Assembly: GCA_017694785.1 (NCBI GenBank)
Contig: JADIMK010000001.1
Coordinates: forward strand, 1 to 38,237
Reading direction: 5' to 3'
Length of the DNA stretch: 38,237 nucleotides
Source of the DNA: Candidatus Cryptobacteroides intestinigallinarum
Lineage (GTDB): Bacteria > Bacteroidota > Bacteroidia > Bacteroidales > UBA932
Shown: piece after piece, positions 31,504-38,237 of the stretch
How the letters are laid out: every line of letters starts with the position of its first letter
Numbering within the stretch: position 1 is the first letter of the stretch
Program-made: the position numbers and the translations under genes
The notes under the pieces: model-generated
What the model was told of the DNA's origin: nothing
Database searches by the model: none
What the model saw: only the letters and a program-made list of their open reading frames with translations

Positions 31504-33234
31504 ATGGTACTACAGATTCTGACTTTGATAGGAGCCCTCGGAATGTTCCTCTACGGAATGAACACGATGAGTTCCGGCCTTCAGAAGGCATCCGGTGAAA
31601 AACTGAGGTCATTCCTTGCTGCCATGACATCCAACCCGTTCAAGGGTGTACTCACAGGACTTGGAATCACTGCAATAATACAGTCCTCAAGCGCTACTAC
31701 CGTAATGGTCGTAGGCTTTGTCAACGCCGGACTCCTCACACTTAACCAGGCTGTCGGAGTGATCATGGGAGCCAACATCGGTACGACGGTGACCGCCTGG
31801 CTCATTTCACTTCTTGGCTTCAAGATGGATATATCGGTCATATCCATACCGCTCATGGCAGTAGGATTCATATGCTCAATGTCAAAGAAGAGCAAGACAA
31901 AGAACATCGGAGAGTTCATCATCGGTTTCTCCCTCCTCTTCCTCGGGCTGTCTTTCATGAAGTCATCGGTACCTGACCTTGAGTCACATCCGGAAGTGCT
32001 CTCGTTCATCGCCAGATGGACAGATCTCGGATTCTGGTCAGTGCTCATCTTCCTTGCCTTCGGTACTCTCCTGACCCTCATACTGCAGTCTTCCAGTGCA
32101 ACAGTTGCACTCACCCTCATCATGCTGAACATGGGATGGATACCGTTCGAGATGGCTGCAGCCATGGTAATGGGTGAAAACATAGGTACGACAATTACAG
32201 CCAATATCGCAGCGGCAGTCGGCAACGTCCAGTCAAAGAGGGCCGCACTCGCCCACACGATGTTCAACGTGTTCGGTGTCATCTGGGCACTCATATTCTT
32301 CAGGCCGTTCCTCTCATTCATAGGTAAGCTCATAGTGCTCATCGGCTACCCTGATCCTACTACCGTGACTACATTCGCCGGTGAAATCGGAGGAGAACAG
32401 ACTGCAGAGTCCACCGCGGCCCTCTACGGTATCGCGATGCTGCACATGATGTTCAACCTCATCAACACCTGCATACTGATATGGTTCATACCGTTCATTG
32501 TCAAGGCTGTGATGTTCATCATAAAGAGCCCGGCCAAGCCAGAGGAAGAAACATTCAAGCTCAAATACATCAATGCCGGACATCTTGCGACAGCCGAAAT
32601 CTCCATAGAACAGGCTATGAAGGAAATCGTCCATTTCGCCGAAATATCAAGGAAAGGACTAGGATACGTGAAGCTCGCTATCAATGAACAGGTGCCGGAC
32701 AAATTCGAGGAATACAGACAGAAGCTCGTCAAATACGAAGAGATATCCGACAGGATCGAATACGAGATAGCCACGTTCATGAACTCCCTTTCTAAAGAAG
32801 ACATAAGCGAGGACTCAAAGGCTCAGATAAGAGCCATGTACAAGATAATCAGCGAGCTGGAGAGTCTCGGAGACTCCGGTGAAGCAATCAGCCGCATCCT
32901 CTCCCGCAAGAATGCCCACGGCAAGGTATTCGACAGCGAGGAGCTGCGTACCCTCGGCATCATGACAGACCTTGTCGACAAGGCTTATGTAGCCATGATC
33001 AACAATCTCAACATCGGCTACGACAACCTCAAGGACATATCCAACGCCTACGATGCTGAGCAGAACATCAACGAGATGAGGAACAACCTCAGGGAGGAAG
33101 AGATCGTCAACATCGAGCATGACGGAAAGAACTACCAGACAAGCGTCTACTATATGGACGTGCTTTCCGAACTTGAGTCAATGGGCGACTTCATGATCAA
33201 TGTCTCACAGGCACTTGCCAAAAACAAAAACTAA
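31504..33234 (+). CDS. Na+/phosphate cotransporter family protein with PhoU-like tail
   Basis: 576 residues. Residues 1-340 carry two inverted membrane repeats, each with the signature QSSSAT (Q60-S63 and Q195-S198) and flanking GANIGTT / GENIGTT loops, as in NptA-type sodium/phosphate symporters. Residues about 360-560 are cytoplasmic helices resembling PhoU (IDNSLNIGY-like NNLNIGYDNLKD, ELESMGDFMINVSQAL), which can sense or gate transport. It would import phosphate with Na+. The upstream region contains promoter, operator-like dyad, short ORF and terminator, so expression is probably switched. No pst or phoB genes are near. The rlmD gene follows after 51 bases on the same strand. Confidence 0.88.
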   Translation: MVLQILTLIGALGMFLYGMNTMSSGLQKASGEKLRSFLAAMTSNPFKGVLTGLGITAIIQSSSATTVMVVGFVNAGLLTLNQAVGVIMGANIGTTVTAWLISLLGFKMDISVISIPLMAVGFICSMSKKSKTKNIGEFIIGFSLLFLGLSFMKSSVPDLESHPEVLSFIARWTDLGFWSVLIFLAFGTLLTLILQSSSATVALTLIMLNMGWIPFEMAAAMVMGENIGTTITANIAAAVGNVQSKRAALAHTMFNVFGVIWALIFFRPFLSFIGKLIVLIGYPDPTTVTTFAGEIGGEQTAESTAALYGIAMLHMMFNLINTCILIWFIPFIVKAVMFIIKSPAKPEEETFKLKYINAGHLATAEISIEQAMKEIVHFAEISRKGLGYVKLAINEQVPDKFEEYRQKLVKYEEISDRIEYEIATFMNSLSKEDISEDSKAQIRAMYKIISELESLGDSGEAISRILSRKNAHGKVFDSEELRTLGIMTDLVDKAYVAMINNLNIGYDNLKDISNAYDAEQNINEMRNNLREEEIVNIEHDGKNYQTSVYYMDVLSELESMGDFMINVSQALAKNKN

Positions 33235-33285
33235 ATCAGACAGGCCGGATACACCCGGTCACGGAAAAGAAACAGGTCTTCAGAA

Positions 33286-34695
33286 ATGTCAAGAAGGAAC
33301 AAGAAGGACATCATCCTGGAAAATGTCAGGATTGAAGCGGTAGCAGCTGAAGGAAAGGCACTGGCACGTGTGGACGGCACTGTACTTTTCGTACAGTTCG
33401 CCGTGCCAGGCGATATAGTGGATGTGAAGGTGACGAAGAAAAAGAAAAACTACATGGAGGGCTATATCCTCCGTATTGTCACCCCTTCCCCGGACAGACT
33501 GGAGCCGTTCTGCTCACATTTCGGAGTATGCGGAGGCTGCAAATGGCAGCCCCTTCCCTACAATCTGCAGCTTGAAGCCAAGCAGCAGCAGGTATATGAC
33601 CAGCTTGTGAGGATCGGACATCTGGAAGTGCCCGAGATTCAGCCTATTCTTCCGTCAGACAAGACTACCTACTACCGCAACAAGCTTGAATTCACGTTCT
33701 CAAGCCGCCGCTGGATCGATGCATCAGAAGACCCTGAGGCAATCCCGCCGAGGGAGCGCTGCGGACTCGGCTTCCATGTAGGCCGTTTCTTTGACAAGGT
33801 GCTGGACATCAGGCACTGCTACCTACAGAAAGATCCTTCTAATGCCATCCGTCTGTTCATAAAGGAATTCGCCCTGGACCACGGGATGGAATTCTACGAC
33901 ATCCGCAACCACATGGGACTGCTGCGCAACATGTTCATCAGGACTACCGAGAGCGGAGAAGTCATGCTCATAGTATGCTTCAGCCGCAAGGACATGGAGG
34001 CCATCAGCTCCCTGCTTGATGCTGCAGCAGAAAAGTTCCCGGAGATCGTCTCCATATATTATGTCATAAACGGCAAACAGAACGATTCCATCGGTGACCT
34101 TGACTGCACCCTTTACCGCGGTCAGGAAGCCATATATGAGGAGATGGAAGGAATGAAGTTCCGCATAGGACCGAAATCCTTCTACCAGACCAATGCAGGA
34201 CAGGCCTTGAAGCTCTACCGCACAGCCAGGGAATTCGCAGCACTTACAGGCAAGGAGCTTGTATACGACCTGTATACCGGTACAGGTACAATCGCCCAGT
34301 TCGTCTCAGGCCAGGCTGCCCATGTGATAGGCATCGAATATGTCCAGGAAGCAATAGATGACGCATGGACAAATGCCAAGGCCAACGGTATCACCAACTG
34401 CGAGTTCTTCGCCGGTGACATGAAGGACATCCTCACTGGAGACTTCATAGCTCAGCACGGCAGACCGGATGTGATTATCCTCGACCCGCCGAGAGCAGGA
34501 ATTCATCCTGATGTAGCTAAAGTGATACTTGATGCAGAGCCGTCCAGAATGGTGTATGTCAGCTGCAACCCGGCTTCACAGGCACGAGACCTTGCAATCC
34601 TCTGCAACAAATACAGGATCACTGCAGTAAGACCTGTGGACATGTTCCCTCACACTCACCATGTCGAGAACGTAGTCGCACTGGAGCATATCTGA
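33286..34695 (+). CDS. rlmD: 23S rRNA (uracil-C5)-methyltransferase, RlmD/RumA type
   Basis: 469 residues. The N-terminal TRAM domain covers about 10-65 (EAVAAEGKALARVDGTVLFV, then VPGDIVDVKVTKKKKNY). The iron-sulfur cluster cysteines are C76, C82 and C85 (CSHFGVCGGCKWQ), with C178 (DIRHCYL) as the likely fourth. The methyltransferase domain has YDLYTGTGTIAQFV (SAM site), DPPRAGIHPDV, and YVSCNPASQARDL with the catalytic Cys. It methylates uracil C5 in 23S rRNA with SAM; the exact base (RlmC/RlmD class) cannot be told. The stop TGA lies in the palindrome TGATCA that begins a direct repeat shared with the convergent NfeD gene end. Confidence 0.9.
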   Translation: MSRRNKKDIILENVRIEAVAAEGKALARVDGTVLFVQFAVPGDIVDVKVTKKKKNYMEGYILRIVTPSPDRLEPFCSHFGVCGGCKWQPLPYNLQLEAKQQQVYDQLVRIGHLEVPEIQPILPSDKTTYYRNKLEFTFSSRRWIDASEDPEAIPPRERCGLGFHVGRFFDKVLDIRHCYLQKDPSNAIRLFIKEFALDHGMEFYDIRNHMGLLRNMFIRTTESGEVMLIVCFSRKDMEAISSLLDAAAEKFPEIVSIYYVINGKQNDSIGDLDCTLYRGQEAIYEEMEGMKFRIGPKSFYQTNAGQALKLYRTAREFAALTGKELVYDLYTGTGTIAQFVSGQAAHVIGIEYVQEAIDDAWTNAKANGITNCEFFAGDMKDILTGDFIAQHGRPDVIILDPPRAGIHPDVAKVILDAEPSRMVYVSCNPASQARDLAILCNKYRITAVRPVDMFPHTHHVENVVALEHI

Positions 34696-34743
34696 TCAGG
34701 CCAGCTTCTCGCAACGAGAATATGATCAGGCCAGTTTCTCGCA
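34693..34743. repeat. 21-bp direct repeat at convergent gene ends
   Basis: TGATCAGGCCAGCTTCTCGCA at 34693-34713 recurs at 34723-34743 with one change (C to T). The first copy holds the rlmD stop, the second the end of the NfeD gene, so a 3'-end tail of that gene (CEKLA-stop) is present twice. Between them TTCTCG-caa-CGAGAA (34706-34720) is a short hairpin that may act as a terminator. Confidence 0.85.
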
Positions 34744-36090
34744 GTAGAGCCTTCCCTGCTCCACCCTCACGATTCTCACGGTCTCGCCTTTCACAGCGAA
34801 TCCGTATGTCATTGTTGCCTCGTATATCCTTCCTTCGCAGACTACCTTACCTGAAGGCATCATATCGGCAAAGACACGCGCCTCATGACCTATGATGTCA
34901 TTTTCTACCTGAGGCACTCCGACATATCCTTCCTTTTCATCAAGGGACTTGCGTAGAGCGATGTAGTCGAAAGAGCGTGTCGAATAGAGCTTCCTGACGA
35001 GCAATACGCCTCCAGTAAGTCCTACAAACGCAGATATGATCACAATCCCTACCGGCAGGAACACAGGCTTCAGGTCCAGCTTACCGTCCCATGTGACGAG
35101 CAGGTCATTGTCCACCATGGCGAATGCCAGGGCCACGACTATTGAGACTATACCTGCTATGCCGCTGACACCGAATCCAGGGAAGACGAATATCTCAAGC
35201 CCCACAAGGATAAGTCCTATCACAAAAAGGAGAATCTCCCAGTTCTGAGCCAGATCCTCAGCATAGAGAGGAGAAAAATACAGCAAGGCACCGATAACTG
35301 CCGTAAGCAGAGGAAGCCCTATGCCAGGAGTACGTATCTCGACATAGATACCTCCTATGATCATCATCAGGAAGATCGATTGGAGTATAGGATTCAATAA
35401 TATCTGGACGAGCTTTTCAATCCATGTAAGATGCATGTTCTCTATGACATAGCTTCCTTGGGAGACCGTTGCAGCCACTTCATCGATGCTGCTGCAGATC
35501 CCCTCACAGTAACCCGCTGCGACAGCTTCTTCAGGGGTAAGACTCAACACATGGGCTGTATCACACATGGATTCGGCTATCTTCGGATCTCGTCCGGTGA
35601 CCTGTGCTGTCGAGCGCATCATCCCCCTCATGAACGACTGGTACTTGTCCGGCATGACCTTTCCCGTCTGGTCCACCACTGTCGCTGCCCCGATGGAGCT
35701 TCCGGGCTTCATATATATGGAATCGCAAGCAATGCTGATCAGGGCTCCAGCAGATGCTGCCTGCAGATTGACATATGCGATCACCGGCACAGGACACTGG
35801 AGGATTGCGCTCCTGATGCTGTCAGCGGCATCCACAGCTCCGCCGTATGTATCCAGATCCAGCAGCACATAGTCGGCACCTACCTCCTGTGCCTTCTGAA
35901 GTCCCTTGGAGACAAGCCTTTCAGCAGCCTTGTCTATATCGGCGTCCAGCCTTATCCTATAGAAGACGGCCCTTTCTGAAGCGTCCTGCAAAGTATCGGC
36001 CGGCGATGTTTCCGAGGCATGGACCGACGGAAAACAGCAAAAAGAAATGAAAGCCGCAAAAGCAGCCATTATCTGCAACGGATGTCTCAT
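34726..36090 (-). CDS. NfeD-family membrane-bound serine protease (ClpP-class)
   Basis: 454 residues: signal peptide (1-25), then a ClpP/SppA-like protease domain (about 42-225). Ser113 in NLQAASAGAL is the nucleophile and Lys149 in MPDKYQSFMRG aligns with the catalytic lysine of archaeal PH1510. Four or five membrane segments follow (about 235-370), then a soluble OB-fold NfeD domain (about 385-454: VGVPQVENDIIG, GKVVCEGRIYEATMTYGFAVKGETVRIV). It cleaves hydrophobic peptides or membrane proteins, working with stomatin-type partners in other species; no stomatin gene is adjacent here. The ATG at 36090 gives the complete signal peptide. Confidence 0.9.
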   Translation of the reverse strand: MRHPLQIMAAFAAFISFCCFPSVHASETSPADTLQDASERAVFYRIRLDADIDKAAERLVSKGLQKAQEVGADYVLLDLDTYGGAVDAADSIRSAILQCPVPVIAYVNLQAASAGALISIACDSIYMKPGSSIGAATVVDQTGKVMPDKYQSFMRGMMRSTAQVTGRDPKIAESMCDTAHVLSLTPEEAVAAGYCEGICSSIDEVAATVSQGSYVIENMHLTWIEKLVQILLNPILQSIFLMMIIGGIYVEIRTPGIGLPLLTAVIGALLYFSPLYAEDLAQNWEILLFVIGLILVGLEIFVFPGFGVSGIAGIVSIVVALAFAMVDNDLLVTWDGKLDLKPVFLPVGIVIISAFVGLTGGVLLVRKLYSTRSFDYIALRKSLDEKEGYVGVPQVENDIIGHEARVFADMMPSGKVVCEGRIYEATMTYGFAVKGETVRIVRVEQGRLYCEKLA

Positions 36091-36229
36091 AAGGTCAGAT
36101 CAGTATTCTGGTTATTTTACAAACATTTATGCCGGCACCCTGGACATCGGACGCTCTGAGACAGCAGCTGAAGCGTTCCGTAGAGTTACGGCTCATTACA
36201 AAAATAGCAGATTTTAATGATATTTTTTA

Positions 36230-36237
36230 TAACTTTG
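36230..36237 (+). promoter_or_regulatory. -7 box for the hdrCBA operon
   Basis: TAACTTTG, exact TAnnTTTG, about 30 bases before the hdrC ATG at 36267. The sequence upstream is T-rich without a clear -33 box. Confidence 0.5.
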
Positions 36238-36266
36238 CAGAATTACGCGTATTTTGAAACGACAAT

Positions 36267-36965
36267 ATGGGTAAACTTTACGACGAACTGGCCAAAGACT
36301 ACAGGGTCAAGGAAGGGCTCAAGACCTGCATCAACTGCGGTACCTGCACTGCCATCTGCCCTGCGGCCGAATTCTACAGATACGATCCCAGAAGGATCGT
36401 AGACATCGTCCAGAGCAAGGATGACGCAGAGATCGAGAAGCTCCTCAAGAGTGATGTCATCTGGTATTGCGGCGAATGCATGTCATGCGTTACCCGCTGT
36501 CCGAGGAAAAATGCCCCCGGACTTGTCCTAATGGCGCTGCGCAACCTTTCTGCAAAACTCGGCTATTTCACCTGCTCCGAAAAAGGGCGTCAGCTCTACC
36601 CTCTCACAAAAATGCTCACCGGCAACATACTGAACTACGGTTACTGCATATATCCGGAGACCTTCAGATGGGAAGACCATGTCGAGTCAGGTCCTGTCAT
36701 GAAATGGCATCTGGAGCACCTTAAGGATTCATTCGCAAGACTCGGTGCAAACTATCAGGGAGAAGGACCGGGAGTCCTCAGGAAAATCCCGCAGGAATCC
36801 CTTGACGAGCTCAAGAGCATCTTTGATGTCACCGGAGCCACAGAAAGGATCGAGACCGTCTACAGATGTTCTGAAGAAAAGGCAAAGGAGATGGGCATGG
36901 ATATGCAGGAATATATGGAAGAAACCTTCACCCACATCTCCCCGGGACATCTGAACAACGAATAA
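36267..36965 (+). CDS. hdrC: heterodisulfide reductase-like subunit C (HdrC)
   Basis: 232 residues, somewhat longer than methanogen HdrC. It has two complete ferredoxin-type [4Fe-4S] motifs: C21-x2-C24-x2-C27-x3-C31-P, and C68-x2-C71-x2-C74-x3-C78-P. A soluble C-terminal region follows with amphipathic helices. HdrC passes electrons between HdrA and HdrB. Non-methanogen hdrCBA clusters in anaerobes are thought to couple NADH, ferredoxin or thiol carriers; the actual substrate here is unknown. The gene opens a three-gene operon; hdrB starts 40 bases downstream. Confidence 0.88.
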   Translation: MGKLYDELAKDYRVKEGLKTCINCGTCTAICPAAEFYRYDPRRIVDIVQSKDDAEIEKLLKSDVIWYCGECMSCVTRCPRKNAPGLVLMALRNLSAKLGYFTCSEKGRQLYPLTKMLTGNILNYGYCIYPETFRWEDHVESGPVMKWHLEHLKDSFARLGANYQGEGPGVLRKIPQESLDELKSIFDVTGATERIETVYRCSEEKAKEMGMDMQEYMEETFTHISPGHLNNE

Positions 36966-37005
36966 ACTCCGACGGGAGAAAGAACGTGACCAAAACCTAC
37001 AAAGA

Positions 37006-38076
37006 ATGATTTATCAAGGAAAACAGAAAATATGGGCAGACTATCAGAAAGAGATTCCTGATGACCACTGGTACTATGTAAGAAGCTGCATCAGACAGAA
37101 TTTCTTCCCAGGATCTGAAAAGATGTTCCTGGAGATCTGCCGCAACGTACTCGGCAAAGACTTCCATGAGAATGCGAGCCATACCACATGCGGAGGTATC
37201 GCATACCACTGCGACACCATTCCTCAGGAGACCGTAATGACAATTGTGGCCAGGCAGTTCGCCCTCATGACTGAAGCCGGCTATGAGAATTATGTTGCCT
37301 CCTGCATCACTTCCTTCGGGAACTACATAGAGATCCTCGAGACCTGGAACGAATTTCCTGAGCTTGAAGCAAAGATCAGGGAGCTCCTGTGGAAGGCATG
37401 CCGCAGAGAATTCAAGAAGCCGAAATATGTCGCCCACGCAAGCGACCTCATATATAAGTATAGGAATCTCATAGCCGAAAAAGCGAAATACCGCCTCGTC
37501 AACAGGAACACAGGCGAGCCTCTGAAGGTCGTCGAACACATAGGATGCCACTACTCCAAGATGTTCCCGTCCAAGGGAGTAGGCGGAGCTGAATATCCAT
37601 ATGTGCTCTGCGGCATGATAGAAGCCTGGGGCGGCAATGTCATAGACTATCCTGAAAGGAGACATTGCTGCGGATATGGCTTCAGGCAGTACCATGTCAA
37701 GGCAAACAGGGGCTATTCGATTTCAAACACCCACAAGAAATTCGAATCCATGGAGCCTTACCATCCCGACATGATCATCACCAACTGCCCAGGCTGTCCT
37801 TACTTCCTTGACAGATGGCAGTATGCCATAGCTGAGATGGAAGGAAAGACCTATGGTGAGAACGGCTACGGCATACCTGTATTCACATACGAAGAAGTGG
37901 CCGGGCTTGTGCTCGGATATGATCCTTGGGACCTCGGTCTCCAGCTTCATCAGGTTGCTGTCGAACCTCTGCTTGACAAGATCGGAGTCGAATATGACCC
38001 GAAGAGGAAATATGAGGGACTGAACCACAAGGATCTCCAGAGGCCTGAGCTTCCTGGAGTACTCAAGTGCTGCTGA
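37006..38076 (+). CDS. hdrB: heterodisulfide reductase-like subunit B (HdrB), first CCG domain degenerate
   Basis: 356 residues. HdrB normally has two CCG domains (C-xn-CC-xn-C-x2-C) that hold non-cubane [4Fe-4S] clusters. The second is intact: C181 (IGCHYSK), C221-C222 (RHCCGYG), C261 and C264 (NCPGCPYF). In the first, C28, C62 and C100 remain, but the position before C62 is Thr61 (TTCGG) and the final Cys is Ser103 (CITS). So only the second cluster is likely to be present in normal form. Methanogen HdrB is usually about 300 residues; the longer tail (after about 290) is unrecognised. It sits between hdrC and hdrA and is probably the catalytic subunit of the complex, on an unknown disulfide or electron carrier. 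Confidence 0.85.
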   Translation: MIYQGKQKIWADYQKEIPDDHWYYVRSCIRQNFFPGSEKMFLEICRNVLGKDFHENASHTTCGGIAYHCDTIPQETVMTIVARQFALMTEAGYENYVASCITSFGNYIEILETWNEFPELEAKIRELLWKACRREFKKPKYVAHASDLIYKYRNLIAEKAKYRLVNRNTGEPLKVVEHIGCHYSKMFPSKGVGGAEYPYVLCGMIEAWGGNVIDYPERRHCCGYGFRQYHVKANRGYSISNTHKKFESMEPYHPDMIITNCPGCPYFLDRWQYAIAEMEGKTYGENGYGIPVFTYEEVAGLVLGYDPWDLGLQLHQVAVEPLLDKIGVEYDPKRKYEGLNHKDLQRPELPGVLKCC

Positions 38077-38112
38077 TGCAACTGATAATCCCACAATGCT
38101 AAAACGCGAGAA

Positions 38113-38237
38113 ATGAAAGAGAATATCCTCATAATCGGCGGTGGAATCGCAGGCCTTGAAGCAGCTGCACAGCTGCTCAACCTCGGCTACAATCCCATCA
38201 TTGTTGAAAAGGAAGACCATCTGGGAGGCCATGTCGC
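38113..38237 (+). CDS. hdrA: heterodisulfide reductase-like subunit A (HdrA), N-terminal part only
   Basis: 41 complete codons before the window ends. The Rossmann FAD-binding motif begins at once: IIGGGIAGLEAAAQLL, followed by VEKEDHLGGH, as in HdrA, whose FAD is the site of electron bifurcation in the family. It lacks the extra N-terminal cluster domain found in some HdrA. The gene follows hdrB after 36 bases, completing the C-B-A order. Whether it contains the further ferredoxin domains of full HdrA cannot be seen. Confidence 0.85.
   Translation, partial: MKENILIIGGGIAGLEAAAQLLNLGYNPIIVEKEDHLGGHV

Noticed and set aside
35431..35979. 182-residue plus-strand frame
   Set aside because: Antisense to the NfeD protease with no motif of its own.

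Overview
The window looks like chromosome from a gut- or rumen-type Bacteroidales bacterium (Bacteroidota). The evidence is: promoters of the Bacteroidota form TTTG-N19-21-TAnnTTTG and few Shine-Dalgarno sites; a TamA-like lipoprotein (TamL); a fimbrillin-like surface protein; a DUF5723 outer-membrane protein beside a large lipoprotein; a short arginine decarboxylase of the Bacteroidota type; and a truncated IS4-family transposase with the C-terminus typical of that phylum. Genus is not decidable by eye; Rikenellaceae or a neighbouring family is a guess. No rRNA, tRNA, CRISPR array or prophage was seen.

Layout. 1-3.5 kb is an accessory-like stretch: an IS4 transposase tail, a DUF3089-type lipoprotein hydrolase, a 46-residue membrane peptide, a repeat element that carries a promoter, a YqiA-like hydrolase fused to a putative zinc-binding domain, a small macro-domain-like protein, and a 4 x 25 bp tandem repeat. 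3.5-8 kb holds a fimbrillin-like surface protein, a membrane-anchored AraC regulator and a partner multi-pass membrane protein. 8-11.3 kb holds ResB and CcsA (system II cytochrome c maturation) followed by a three-haem cytochrome c peroxidase. 11.5-18.9 kb holds a cytoplasmic GH13 enzyme, a receiver-PPDK_N protein, a TrmH methyltransferase and arginine decarboxylase. 19-27.4 kb holds tamL, rarA, pyruvate kinase, a GNAT acetyltransferase, two small putative beta-barrel proteins and the flavodiiron protein FprA. 27.5-31 kb is a DUF5723/lipoprotein operon on the minus strand. 31.3-34.7 kb holds a regulated leader, an Na/Pi cotransporter and an RlmD-like methyltransferase. 34.7-36.1 kb is an NfeD-type membrane serine protease. 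The right end is an hdrCBA operon; hdrA is cut by the window edge.

How the genes fit together. Several genes point to redox life in an anaerobe exposed to traces of oxygen: cytochrome c maturation with its likely client peroxidase (H2O2 removal), FprA (O2 or NO reduction), and a heterodisulfide-reductase-like complex that in non-methanogens is thought to take part in flavin-based electron transfer. A second theme is envelope biogenesis and surface proteins (TamL, DUF5723 protein, fimbrillin-like protein, small barrels, NfeD protease).

Most noteworthy observations: (1) a dense control region before the Na/Pi transporter, with a promoter, a near-palindromic operator candidate, a 14-codon ORF and a strong intrinsic terminator; (2) a dispersed-looking repeat at 1911-2003 that supplies a complete promoter; (3) an HdrB whose first CCG half has lost key cysteines; (4) a protein joining two receiver-like domains to a PPDK N-terminal domain without the usual phosphohistidine domain; (5) stem-loops near the predicted 5' ends of three separate transcripts.
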